Counted from the first letter of the stretch, positions 7,311 through 15,341 are shown. The stretch is 18,968 bases of DNA from an uncultured Gammaproteobacteria bacterium (GCA_937926265.1 CALAZS010000142.1:1-18968); one strand, 5' to 3'. Made by a program: numbers and translations. Notes: generated by a model from the sequence alone, not told the origin.

Positions 7311-7788
7311 TGCTGAGTCGAGAATTTTTCTTGCTGAATCCGAATCTCGCCAGGTGGACCTGGGAAAGGCAATTGCCGGTTGCCTGAAGCAGGGTATGGT
7401 GATTTTTCTTGAAGGAGAGCTCGGTGCCGGCAAAACTACGCTTGCGAGGGGAATTTTTCGCGGGCTGGGTTATGAAGGCAAGGTCAAGAGTCCAACCTAT
7501 ACGCTGGTTGAAGAATACGATATTGAGGACCAGATTGAGGATCGGGCCTGTTTTCATTTTGACTTGTATCGACTGGCAGACCCGGAAGAGCTAGAATTTA
7601 TGGGAATCAGGGACTTCGCGCTGGAAAAAGATATTCTATTGATTGAATGGCCTGAAAAGGGAAAGGGTTTTCTACCCGGTCCAGATTTAATCATCGAAAT
7701 TGAATATGTCGAAAATGGAAGAAAAATCCATATGCTGGGCAAATCCGACAAAGGTAATTCCTTTCTAGAACAGATACATTTCGAATAA
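7300..7788 (+). CDS. tsaE: tRNA threonylcarbamoyladenosine (t6A) ATPase TsaE
   Basis: TsaE is the essential ATPase that works with TsaB, TsaC and TsaD to make t6A37 in tRNAs that read ANN codons. The 162 residues are close to the family size (about 153). They contain the P-loop GELGAGKTT at 39-47, SPTYTLVEEY at 64-73 and HFDLYRL at 86-92, all hallmarks. I chose ATG 7300 because GGAG lies eight bases upstream and homologues begin here. A TTG at 7276 in the same frame would add eight residues but has no ribosome site. The gene overlaps the end of nnr. The C-terminal tail (ENGRKIHMLGKSDKGNSFLEQ) is less conserved. Confidence 0.96.
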   Translation: MPISAESRIFLAESESRQVDLGKAIAGCLKQGMVIFLEGELGAGKTTLARGIFRGLGYEGKVKSPTYTLVEEYDIEDQIEDRACFHFDLYRLADPEELEFMGIRDFALEKDILLIEWPEKGKGFLPGPDLIIEIEYVENGRKIHMLGKSDKGNSFLEQIHFE

Positions 7789-7801
7789 ATGTTATAAAAA
7801 T

Positions 7802-7830
7802 TTTACAAATATCGTCTATCTTTATATAAA
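7802..7830 (+). promoter_or_regulatory. Sigma70-like promoter upstream of amiB
   Basis: TTTACA (7802-7807) and TATAAA (7825-7830) are separated by exactly 17 bp; each box matches the consensus at 5 of 6 positions. The surroundings are very AT-rich. Predicted transcription start is near 7837, giving a leader of about 60 bases before the amiB ATG at 7897. It would let amiB-mutL and downstream genes be transcribed independently of nnr-tsaE. Confidence 0.6.
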
Positions 7831-7896
7831 ATATAGAAAAAGTTGTTTTTTATTGCTATTCTGCTTTTAGCATTTGAAGATAGGTCGGTTTTTCCA

Positions 7897-9267
7897 ATGA
7901 ACAAAATCATCGTTTTTTTGATTCTTTGTTTGTTATCTGTATCCACACTCGCCCAGAATACTGATGTAGAGGGAGTTCGGGTCTGGTCAGCCCCCGACCA
8001 TTCCCGCCTGGTTTTTGATGTTTCCGGCCCGGTAAAATACAAATTATTCACTCTCGACAAGCCTGACCGGGTAGTGATCGATTTTCAAAATGCTACTCTA
8101 AAAGGCAAGTTGGCCAAGGCTTCTGCCGAAGATCTATATCTCGATAAAATTCGCTATGCCAAGCGTAACAAGTCTGATTTTCGCGTTGTGCTTGATCTCA
8201 AAAACAAGGCAAAACCCAATACTTTTCTGTTAAGACCCAATGACCAGTATGGTCACAGGGTAGTGGTTGACCTTGAAAGTACAGCCAGTCAGGCCAAACC
8301 CCAGCCCGAAACAGCAAAAACAACTACCACTCCAAACAAAGCGGTTAAGGCTACAACATCGAAAAAACCCCAGCGTGTAACCAAATCCGTAAAAGACCGA
8401 AATGAATTGCGCGACATTGTGATTGCTATTGATGCCGGTCATGGAGGAGAAGATCCCGGGGCTACCGGTCCACGCGGCACTAAAGAAAAAATCGTTGTCT
8501 ACAAGATTGCCAAGGAACTTGAGTCCATCCTCAAAAAGGAAAAGGGTTACAAGCCGATTTTAACCCGCAGGGGTGACTATTATGTTGGCTTGCGAAACCG
8601 CATGAAGATTGCGCGAAAATATAAAGCTGACCTGTTTATATCAATTCATGCGGATGCATTCCGTGATCCACGGGTTAAAGGGTCTTCAGTTTACGTATTG
8701 TCTCCACGCGGAGCATCCAACGAAGCTGCCAGATGGCTGGCTGACCGTGAAAATGCCGCCGACCTTGTTGGAGGCGTAAAACTTGAAGACAAGGATGACA
8801 TGCTGGCTTCAGTTTTGTTGGACTTGTCCCAGACCGCCACCCGCCAGGCAAGTATGCAGGCGGCTAAGAATGTCTTCAATGAATTAAAACGAAATGGCAA
8901 AACTCATGGAAAGCATGTTCTGAAAGCCGGCTTTATGGTGCTTAAATCACCGGATGTACCTTCGATGCTGGTCGAAACGGCCTTTATTTCGAACCCGACC
9001 GAGGAAAAAAATCTTAATAGTAAGGCGCACAGAAAAAAAGTAGCGAAAGCAATTATGAATGGCGTTAAAAACTATTTTGAAAAGACTCCGCCTCCCGGTA
9101 CCTGGGTAGCTTCCAATTCTCCCAAAAAACACATCATTTCATCAGGTGAGACGCTTTCAGAGATTGCCCAGCAATACAGGGTCAGTATGAATATCTTGCG
9201 TAAAACCAACGGTATCAAAGGTGATCAATTGAGAGTCGGTCAGGTACTGACAATTCCACGTTCCTGA
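7897..9267 (+). CDS. amiB: Periplasmic N-acetylmuramoyl-L-alanine amidase (AmiB type)
   Basis: This zinc amidase cleaves the bond between MurNAc and the stem peptide, splitting septal peptidoglycan during daughter-cell separation. From ATG 7897 it has 456 residues: a signal peptide (1-19, cleavage after STLA), a septum-targeting AMIN domain (about 22-127), a Thr/Lys/Pro-rich linker (about 128-167), and an Amidase_3 domain (about 172-395) with zinc ligands His182 (DAGHGGEDPG), Glu197 and His251 (SIHADA), and the likely catalytic Glu360 (LVETAFISN). A single C-terminal LysM domain lies at about 410-456. The tsaE-amiB-mutL context and the LysM identify AmiB rather than AmiA or AmiC. A TTG at 7843 would extend the protein by 18 residues ahead of the signal peptide and sits only 13 bases after the -10 box, so I rejected it. 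The Shine-Dalgarno (AGGTCGG) is rather distant from the ATG. Confidence 0.94.
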   Translation: MNKIIVFLILCLLSVSTLAQNTDVEGVRVWSAPDHSRLVFDVSGPVKYKLFTLDKPDRVVIDFQNATLKGKLAKASAEDLYLDKIRYAKRNKSDFRVVLDLKNKAKPNTFLLRPNDQYGHRVVVDLESTASQAKPQPETAKTTTTPNKAVKATTSKKPQRVTKSVKDRNELRDIVIAIDAGHGGEDPGATGPRGTKEKIVVYKIAKELESILKKEKGYKPILTRRGDYYVGLRNRMKIARKYKADLFISIHADAFRDPRVKGSSVYVLSPRGASNEAARWLADRENAADLVGGVKLEDKDDMLASVLLDLSQTATRQASMQAAKNVFNELKRNGKTHGKHVLKAGFMVLKSPDVPSMLVETAFISNPTEEKNLNSKAHRKKVAKAIMNGVKNYFEKTPPPGTWVASNSPKKHIISSGETLSEIAQQYRVSMNILRKTNGIKGDQLRVGQVLTIPRS

Positions 9268-9320
9268 TTTAACCACCGCTGCCATCTTCCCAACCTCCTG
9301 ATCTATGGCACAATGTCAGT

Positions 9321-11198
9321 ATGTCTCACAGAATTCATGCTCTGCCATCACACTTGATCAACCAGATTGCTGCCGGTGAAGTTGTCGAAAGGCCTGCCTC
9401 CGTTGTTAAGGAACTGGTTGAAAACAGTCTTGATGCTTCTGCTACCCAGGTAAACATTGATATTCAACAGGGTGGAATTAAAAAAATCCGGATTAATGAT
9501 AATGGTTGCGGTATTGGCTCAGAGGACTTGCCGCTGGCGTTATCTCGTCATGCAACCAGCAAACTGACCTCTCTTGAAGACCTTGAAAGGATAAGCAGCA
9601 TGGGATTCCGTGGGGAAGCTTTACCTTCGATCGCATCTGTGTCGAGATTGACGATTAAATCCTGTTTCCAGGACGCTGGCCAGGCATGGGAGATGGATGC
9701 TGATGAAGGTGAGCTGAAACCGGCGCCACATCCGGTTGGAACAACAATTGAAGTCAATGATCTGTTTTTTAACACGCCTGCACGCCGTAAGTTTTTAAAG
9801 ACGGAAAAAACTGAATTTAATCACATCGAACAAACCGTAAAACGTTTGGCGCTGGCACGGCCTGATTGTGGCTTTTCATTGAAGCATAACAGCCGGGAAA
9901 GTTTTAATGTACGTCCGGCACAAGATCAGCAAGGTAAAACACAGCGATTAAAAAACCTATTAGGCCAGGATTTTGTTGAACAGAGTGTTTATTTCGACCA
10001 GGAGGCTGCCGGCCTGAAAATGTGGGGCTGGGTAGGGTTGCCGAGTTTTTCAAGAAGCCAGGCGGATATGCAGCATTTCTACGTTAACAATCGAATGGTG
10101 CGCGATAAACTGGTTACACATGCAGTAAGACAGGCTTATGCCGATGTGCTTTATCATGGCAGACATCCGGCATATGTTCTCTATCTTGAGCTTGATCCGG
10201 CGTTGGTTGATGTAAACGTACATCCAACCAAGCACGAGGTGCGTTTCCGTGAAGGCCGCCTTGTTCACGATTTTATCTTCAGAACGCTGCATAACGTTTT
10301 GGCGCGGGTTAAACCAGATGATGTCATTGAGCAGGCCAATATCTCTGGCCATTTTTCCAAAAACACATTAGATATTCCCGCTCCAGGCAACACCCAAACG
10401 GGTTCTTCCACTGCGTACAATTACAGTCAGCAAAACAGGCTCGGATTAAATGTTTCCGATCAAAAATCCCAATACCAGGCCAGCTTTGATGCACAAAAAC
10501 CTCCAATAAATCCCCTGATAAATCCACTGGTAAATTCTTTTCGAAATGAAGATGAGCCAGGTTCTGGTTCTGGTTATGGTTTTGATTCAGGTGATGAACA
10601 GGATCAGAGCCTGCCGCCTTTGGGGTTCGCAGTTGCACAAATACATGGCGTTTTTATCCTCTCGGAAAATCAACATGGCATGGTAGTGGTTGATATGCAT
10701 GCAGCGCATGAACGGATTACTTACGAGCGCATGAAATCAAAATTCGATCAGGAAGGAATCATCAAGACCCAGCCGTTGTTATTACCGGTCACGCTCAATT
10801 GCAGTTCGCGTGAAGCCCAGCTATGTGAGGACAATTCTGACTGGCTTGAAAAACTTGGTTTGGAACTTGACCGTTTAAGCGAGCAGTCTGTGGTCATTCG
10901 TTCGATCCCGGTTTTATTGCAACGCGATAATGCCGAGCAACTGGTACGTGATTTGTTGGCAGACCTGGTGGTTTATGGAGAGAGCCGGCGTATCCAGGAA
11001 TCCATCAACGAGGTCATGGCTACCATGGCTTGCCATGGTTCGGTTCGGGCCAACCGGCGCCTGACCATTGATGAAATGAATGCGCTGTTGCGGGATATTG
11101 AATCAACTGAGCGCAGTGGTCAGTGTAATCATGGACGCCCAACCTGGGTTCAGCTGGATATGAAACAACTGGACAGTTTATTCATGCGTGGGCAGTAA
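9321..11198 (+). CDS. mutL: DNA mismatch repair protein MutL, endonuclease type
   Basis: MutL links mismatch recognition by MutS to strand incision. The N-terminal GHKL ATPase has ELVENSLDA at 31-39, DNGCGI at 60-65, HATSKL at 77-82 and GFRGEAL at 95-101. A flexible linker (about 335-430) includes a Gly/Ser/Asp stretch coded by repeated GGTTCTG-like units. The C-terminal dimerisation domain carries an intact metal-dependent nickase motif DMHA-X2-E-X4-E (458-469), plus ACHGSVRANRRL (570-581), CNHGRP (602-607) and a terminal FMR (621-623), all parts of the endonuclease site that E. coli MutL lacks. At 625 residues the size is normal. The ATG at 9321 is the conserved start, though no good Shine-Dalgarno is visible. 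The gap from amiB is 53 bp with no terminator, so the two are probably co-transcribed. Confidence 0.97.
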   Translation: MSHRIHALPSHLINQIAAGEVVERPASVVKELVENSLDASATQVNIDIQQGGIKKIRINDNGCGIGSEDLPLALSRHATSKLTSLEDLERISSMGFRGEALPSIASVSRLTIKSCFQDAGQAWEMDADEGELKPAPHPVGTTIEVNDLFFNTPARRKFLKTEKTEFNHIEQTVKRLALARPDCGFSLKHNSRESFNVRPAQDQQGKTQRLKNLLGQDFVEQSVYFDQEAAGLKMWGWVGLPSFSRSQADMQHFYVNNRMVRDKLVTHAVRQAYADVLYHGRHPAYVLYLELDPALVDVNVHPTKHEVRFREGRLVHDFIFRTLHNVLARVKPDDVIEQANISGHFSKNTLDIPAPGNTQTGSSTAYNYSQQNRLGLNVSDQKSQYQASFDAQKPPINPLINPLVNSFRNEDEPGSGSGYGFDSGDEQDQSLPPLGFAVAQIHGVFILSENQHGMVVVDMHAAHERITYERMKSKFDQEGIIKTQPLLLPVTLNCSSREAQLCEDNSDWLEKLGLELDRLSEQSVVIRSIPVLLQRDNAEQLVRDLLADLVVYGESRRIQESINEVMATMACHGSVRANRRLTIDEMNALLRDIESTERSGQCNHGRPTWVQLDMKQLDSLFMRGQ

Positions 11199-11214
11199 GT
11201 GCGTCATTGCATCC

Positions 11215-11316
11215 TGGTTCCTGTTATGAATTTTAGAAGACGCCGTGAATGCATCCATGCAGGCTTTACTTCGGCTTCCTTGCCTCAGAAACTTCTAAAA
11301 TTCATAACAGAAACCA
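11215..11316. repeat. Palindromic (MITE/REP-like) element between mutL and miaA
   Basis: Two 25-base arms (11215-11239 and 11292-11316) are inverted repeats with one mismatch (11220 against 11311); the inner 19 bp are perfect, beginning CTGTTATGAATTTTAGAAG. The 52-base centre contains a smaller palindrome TGCAT-CC-ATGCA (11250-11261), flanked by GCC/GGC, and a GGC-TTCCTT-GCC hairpin (11273-11284). There is no reading frame of note and no T-run. No target-site duplication is evident. In RNA it would form one long stem with internal hairpins in the mutL-miaA spacer. The shape resembles non-autonomous inverted-repeat elements, but family membership is inference. Confidence 0.85.
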
Positions 11317-11377
11317 AGCTACAAAGTAACTTAACCAAGATGTTAAAAAAGCTCAGTTATCAGGCCTGAGCCTGCAA

Positions 11378-12304
11378 ATGATAATGAATAAAACCGATAA
11401 ACCAACAGCTGTATTCCTGGCGGGCCCGACAGCTTCAGGCAAAACCGACCTTGCTGTTGAACTTGCTGAGACAGGCCGTTTTGAAATAATCAGTGTCGAT
11501 TCTGCCCTGGTTTACCGTGGCATGAATATTGGTACCGCCAAACCGGATAAACAAACACTTGAAAAGGCGCCTCATCGCCTTATTGATATCTGTGAGCCTA
11601 CAGAAGCCTATTCGGCGGCGAGATTTCGGCAGGACGCATTGGTCGCGATGCAGGAAATTACTGCAGCAGGCAAAATTCCGCTGCTAGCCGGCGGTACCAT
11701 GCTGTATTTCAAGGCTCTTCAGTACGGTTTATCGGCGTTACCTGAAAGTGATCCTTTAATCAGGCAAAAACTTCAATCGCAATTGGATAAATATGGATCA
11801 GTCTGGCTGTATGAGCAGTTGCAAAAGGTCGATCCGGTTATCTGTGAACGGTTACACCCGAATGACCCCCAGAGAATTATGCGTGCTTTAGAGGTTTATG
11901 AAATCTCCGGCGAGCCCCTGAGTCAGTTGCAGGCGGGCAATAATGACAAGGCTTTACCATACCAACTCAACAAATTTGTCATTTCACCTTACGAACGCCC
12001 GGAACTGCATGAGCGTATTGCCAGGCGTTTCCACTTGATGATGGAACTGGGGTTTGAAGATGAAGTGCGAAACTTGATGAGTATTGAAGGAATGCACGAA
12101 AACCTGCCATCGATGCGCAGTGTCGGTTACAGGCAGATGCTGATGTATTTCAGGGGGGAATATAACCGCGATGAAATGATCGAAAGAGGCATTATTGCCA
12201 CCCGCCAATTGGCCAAAAGGCAATTTACCTGGCTTCGTGCTGATCAGGAATACATCTGGCTAACTCGAAATCCTGCTGAGCAGATATTGGAAAGTATTAC
12301 TTAA
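11378..12304 (+). CDS. miaA: tRNA dimethylallyltransferase MiaA
   Basis: MiaA adds a dimethylallyl group to N6 of A37 in tRNAs reading UNN codons, the first step towards ms2i6A. The 308-residue product (E. coli 316) has the P-loop GPTASGKT at 16-23, DSALVYRGMNIGTAKP at 41-56 with the catalytic-region Asp41, HRLIDICEP at 66-74, AGGTMLYFKAL at 104-114 and RQLAKRQFTWLR near the C-terminus. Two in-frame ATGs (11378 and 11384) compete; GAG seven bases before the first favours 11378. The spacer from mutL holds the inverted-repeat element, then 61 bases with a short palindrome TCAGGCCTGA (11360-11369). Confidence 0.96.
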   Translation: MIMNKTDKPTAVFLAGPTASGKTDLAVELAETGRFEIISVDSALVYRGMNIGTAKPDKQTLEKAPHRLIDICEPTEAYSAARFRQDALVAMQEITAAGKIPLLAGGTMLYFKALQYGLSALPESDPLIRQKLQSQLDKYGSVWLYEQLQKVDPVICERLHPNDPQRIMRALEVYEISGEPLSQLQAGNNDKALPYQLNKFVISPYERPELHERIARRFHLMMELGFEDEVRNLMSIEGMHENLPSMRSVGYRQMLMYFRGEYNRDEMIERGIIATRQLAKRQFTWLRADQEYIWLTRNPAEQILESIT

Positions 12305-12397
12305 ATCGACCTTGAAAGTCGCCATTATTACAGCTTTGTGATCAGGTTTTTAGGTTTAGAGAAAATTCCATTTTTTTGCCTATCATTAAATTTTATC

Positions 12398-12425
12398 TTG
12401 TGCTAAGCTCATTTATCACTATATT
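12398..12425 (+). promoter_or_regulatory. Candidate promoter upstream of hfq
   Basis: Within the 181-bp gap between miaA and hfq, TTGTGC (12398-12403) lies 16 bp before TATATT (12420-12425, 5 of 6 matches). Transcripts would start near 12432 with a leader of about 55 bases. The -35 is weak (3 of 6). hfq having its own promoter downstream of miaA is known in E. coli. The rest of the gap (12305-12397) shows no terminator or gene to me. Confidence 0.4.
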
Positions 12426-12485
12426 AGTATTAGCTTAATTTTGAATGGGGCTTTTGCCATTCGAGCTGAACATTGGAGAGCAATT

Positions 12486-12737
12486 ATGTCTAAAGGGCAG
12501 AGTTTACAAGACCCTTTCCTGAATACGTTAAGGAAAGAGAAAATTCCGGTATCCATATTCCTGGTAAACGGAATCAAATTACAGGGACAGATCGAGTCTT
12601 TTGACCAGTTTGTCGTGCTGTTGAAAAACACAGTCAGTCAAATGGTTTACAAACACGCAATATCGACGGTAGTTCCTGCGAAAAATGTGCGTATACCGCA
12701 TGATCAGGATGGTTCCGAATCCGAAGGTAACCACTAA
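12486..12737 (+). CDS. hfq: RNA chaperone Hfq
   Basis: Hfq is the hexameric Sm-like protein that pairs small RNAs with mRNAs. The 83-residue product has the Sm1 region (LQDPFLNTLRKEKIPVSIFL through FDQFVVLLKN, about 7-48) and the Sm2 signature YKHAISTVVP at about 55-64. The proximal-face residues Gln8 and the YKHA His are present. The C-terminal tail is short and ends acidic (DQDGSESEGNH); acidic tips are known to modulate RNA release in other Hfq proteins. ATG 12486 has an ideal GGAG seven bases upstream. An in-frame TTG at 12441 would add 15 residues but lacks support. Confidence 0.98.
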   Translation: MSKGQSLQDPFLNTLRKEKIPVSIFLVNGIKLQGQIESFDQFVVLLKNTVSQMVYKHAISTVVPAKNVRIPHDQDGSESEGNH

Positions 12738-12759
12738 GTTACGCTATTTTCTAGCCTGA

Positions 12760-14046
12760 ATGTTTGAACGCCCAAAGTCCGGTGAACGGGCAATATTGGT
12801 TCATATCGCCCTGGGGCGTCCACTTGATACCGATGAAGTCAATGAATTTCGGGACCTGTCGTTATCGGCTGGTGCTGAAATCATTGATTTTGTCTCAGGT
12901 AACCGTGATCAACCAGATCCTCGGTATTTTATAGGAAAAGGAAAAGCCGAGGAGATTCAGCAGCTTATTGAATCCAATTCGGCAGAACTGGTCATTTTTG
13001 ACCATAGTCTTTCTCCAAGTCAGGAAAGAAATCTCGAACAGGTATTTAAATGCCGTGTACTCGATCGTAATGGATTGATTCTGGATATTTTTGCGCAGCG
13101 CGCCAGATCCTTTGAAGGTAAATTACAGGTTGAACTTGCACAGCTAAGACATCTTTCTACCAGGCTGGTAAGAGGGTGGACGCATCTGGAACGCCAAAAA
13201 GGTGGTATCGGTCTCAGGGGACCCGGTGAAACCCAGCTGGAAACTGACAGGCGTCTATTGAATGCACGCATCAGCCAGATCCGTAAACGTCTGGAAAAAG
13301 TCGAAAGTCAGCGCTCCCAGGGCCGAAAGGCAAGAGGTAAAGCTGAAATACCTACAGTGGCATTGGTGGGATATACCAATGCAGGTAAATCAACGCTGTT
13401 TAACAAGCTGACCGATGCCGATGTTTATGCGGAAGATCAGTTATTTGCGACACTCGATCCTACTTTGCGCAGACTGAGACTACCTGACGGCAGTGCTGTG
13501 ATTCTGGCCGATACAGTGGGTTTTGTATCACGCTTGCCGCATGAACTTGTTGCAGCTTTCAAGTCCACTTTGATTGAAACCGTCGAAGCTGATTTGCTCT
13601 TGCACGTGGTTGATGATGCCAGTCACCAGCGCCAGTTCTTCATTGAAGAGGTTAACCAGGTACTCGATGAAATCGGTGCGGGCAAGGTTCCTCAAATCTG
13701 TGTTTACAATAAGATTGACTTAGTTGAAGAAGAAAAGGCGAGACTGGAAACAGATATGGACAATAAGCAGGCGAATGTCTGGCTATCAGCTCAAACCGGT
13801 GAAGGAATTGATTATTTGCTGGAAGGATTGCAGCAGTTTTTTTACCAGGATCACGAATTGCTGGAATTAAAGCTCTCACCTGCAGACGGCAGAATCAGGT
13901 CTGTATTATTCAGATCGGCAGAAATACTGTCTGATTCAGCTGAGGAAGAAGGTGGATGGACGATGTATTTGAAAATGACACGAAAAAATTTTGAACAATT
14001 GAAAAAAAATGACGTGGACTTCAAACGCCTGGTTTCCGGCTGTTAA
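12760..14046 (+). CDS. hflX: Ribosome-splitting GTPase HflX
   Basis: HflX is a ribosome-associated GTPase that splits stalled 70S particles after stress. The 428-residue product has the N-terminal nucleotide-binding subdomain (about 1-120, including YFIGKGKAEEI), a helical linker with the family signature GIGLRGPGETQLETDRR (150-166), and a G domain with GYTNAGKST at 204-212 (G1), a switch Thr232 region, DTVGF at 251-255 (G3), NKID at 317-320 (G4) and SAQTGEG at 343-349 (G5). The C-terminal domain (about 365-428) is present. It starts 22 bp after hfq, as in E. coli; the Shine-Dalgarno before the ATG is poor, so translation may depend on coupling. Confidence 0.96.
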   Translation: MFERPKSGERAILVHIALGRPLDTDEVNEFRDLSLSAGAEIIDFVSGNRDQPDPRYFIGKGKAEEIQQLIESNSAELVIFDHSLSPSQERNLEQVFKCRVLDRNGLILDIFAQRARSFEGKLQVELAQLRHLSTRLVRGWTHLERQKGGIGLRGPGETQLETDRRLLNARISQIRKRLEKVESQRSQGRKARGKAEIPTVALVGYTNAGKSTLFNKLTDADVYAEDQLFATLDPTLRRLRLPDGSAVILADTVGFVSRLPHELVAAFKSTLIETVEADLLLHVVDDASHQRQFFIEEVNQVLDEIGAGKVPQICVYNKIDLVEEEKARLETDMDNKQANVWLSAQTGEGIDYLLEGLQQFFYQDHELLELKLSPADGRIRSVLFRSAEILSDSAEEEGGWTMYLKMTRKNFEQLKKNDVDFKRLVSGC

Positions 14047-14113
14047 TGCTGCTAATCAATATTAACCAGGTTGAATTCACCATTAAACACATCTATTAAC
14101 GGGTTGAGCTTGG

Positions 14114-14142
14114 TTGATGAATCCCCCAAGTGACTTTACAAT
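14114..14142 (+). promoter_or_regulatory. Candidate sigma70-like promoter for hflKC
   Basis: TTGATG (14114-14119, 4 of 6) and TACAAT (14137-14142, 5 of 6) are spaced by 17 bp inside the 131-bp hflX-hflK gap. Transcription would begin near 14149, leaving a short leader before the hflK ATGs. It would uncouple hflKC from hflX. Confidence 0.5.
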
Positions 14143-14177
14143 CGCGCATGAAATTAACTAAAGGTTATTAAAATCTT

Positions 14178-15341
14178 ATGGCAAAAACTCATATGGCCTG
14201 GAATGAACCGGGTGGAAATAATAAAGATCCCTGGAATGGTAAAGGTAACGATCAGGGACCACCCGATCTCGATGAGGTCGTAAAAAAACTGCAGGATAAA
14301 ATGGGTGGCCTGTTTGGCGGCCGTTCAGGTAATTCCGGTTCCGGTGGAAATTCAGGCAAGGACGGTGGTAGTGCTCCTAAAGGTCTCGGCCTGATTATCG
14401 GTATACTGGTTATCGGCTTTTTAGGGTTCCAGAGTTTTTACACGGTCAACCCTGCAGAAAGGGGTGTTGTCCTGCGTTTTGGTGAGTTTGTGCATGTTAC
14501 TCAACCTGGCCCGCACCTGTTGATCCCATTTGTTGACAAGGTAATCAAGGTCGACGTTGACCAGATTTCACGTTTACCTCATCGTGCTGAAATGCTGACA
14601 TCTGATGAAAACATGGTCGATGTTTCTCTCAATGTTCAGTACCGTATTCAGGACCCATCCGACTATCTCTTTCAGGACAGTACTCCTGAAAAAACAATTA
14701 AAGATACTATCGAGTCTGCTCTTCGTGAAGTTGTCGGTAAAAGTAAGCTGGATGAAATCATTACCCAAAACCGTAGCGGAATTGCAGACGATGTTCGTTC
14801 CATCGCCCAGGGCATGATTAACGATTACAAAACCGGCCTGGTGATAACCAGTGTGAACATTCAGGCTGCCAATCCTCCAGAAGCTGTCAAAGAAGCGTTT
14901 GATGATGCCAACCGCGCCCGTGAGGACAAAATCCGTGAAGTCAACAAATCGCAGGCATATTCTAATGACATCGTTCCAAGAGCGCGTGGTGCTGCAGCAA
15001 CAGAGATTGCCAACGCCAAAGGTTATAAAGCCAAGGTTGTCGCTGAGGCAGAAGGTGAAAGCCAGCGTTTTGTAGCACTCTTGACTGAATACGAGAAGGC
15101 TCCTGAAGTAACTCGTCAAAGGCTCTACCTGGAAACCATGCAGGATGTTCTTGGAAATACCAGCAAGGTTATCCTGGATGTTCAAAACGGTAGTAACCTA
15201 ACCTATCTGCCTCTCGATAAGCTTATGGACAATGCATCGAACAAAAACAGGCAGCGCAAGGGCGATTACAACCCGCAGATGGTTGTTCCCCCAACTGAGA
15301 CACCCAATGCCAGAGATACCCGCAGCAGGAGGACACGTTAA
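14178..15341 (+). CDS. hflK: FtsH protease regulator HflK (SPFH/band 7)
   Basis: HflK and HflC form a membrane-anchored cage around the FtsH protease and limit its access to substrates. The 387-residue product has an N-terminal segment rich in Gly, Asn and Ser (1-67), one membrane segment at about 69-88 (GLIIGILVIGFLGFQSF) and an SPFH domain from about 89, with VNPAERGVVLRFGEF and LTSDENMVDVSLNVQYR. A long Ala/Glu-rich helical region and a basic tail ending RRTR follow. Two starts are possible: ATG 14178, and ATG 14193, from which the protein begins MAWNEPGGNN exactly as E. coli HflK does. Neither has a strong Shine-Dalgarno (AAGG lies about 14 bases before 14178). It overlaps hflC by one base (TAATG). 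Confidence 0.94.
   Translation: MAKTHMAWNEPGGNNKDPWNGKGNDQGPPDLDEVVKKLQDKMGGLFGGRSGNSGSGGNSGKDGGSAPKGLGLIIGILVIGFLGFQSFYTVNPAERGVVLRFGEFVHVTQPGPHLLIPFVDKVIKVDVDQISRLPHRAEMLTSDENMVDVSLNVQYRIQDPSDYLFQDSTPEKTIKDTIESALREVVGKSKLDEIITQNRSGIADDVRSIAQGMINDYKTGLVITSVNIQAANPPEAVKEAFDDANRAREDKIREVNKSQAYSNDIVPRARGAAATEIANAKGYKAKVVAEAEGESQRFVALLTEYEKAPEVTRQRLYLETMQDVLGNTSKVILDVQNGSNLTYLPLDKLMDNASNKNRQRKGDYNPQMVVPPTETPNARDTRSRRTR

Noticed and set aside
7843..7896. An upstream TTG start that would extend the amidase by 18 residues
   Set aside because: It would place residues ahead of a normal signal peptide, has no ribosome site, and lies only 13 bases after a good -10 box.
9292..9300. AACCTCCTG before mutL, resembling the anti-Shine-Dalgarno of 16S rRNA
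   Set aside because: It is a short match likely to arise by chance; there is no pairing partner or other sign of an RNA element nearby.
12338..12352. TGTGATCAGG in the miaA-hfq gap as a CRP site
   Set aside because: Only the left half matches; the right half TCACA is absent.
12441..12485. An upstream TTG start adding 15 residues to Hfq
   Set aside because: The conserved Hfq start at 12486 has an ideal GGAG, and no Hfq extension of this kind is expected.
14574..15185. A 203-codon open frame on the minus strand inside hflK
   Set aside because: It lies wholly antisense to a well-supported gene, has no recognisable domain, and its existence is explained by the codon use of hflK on the other strand.
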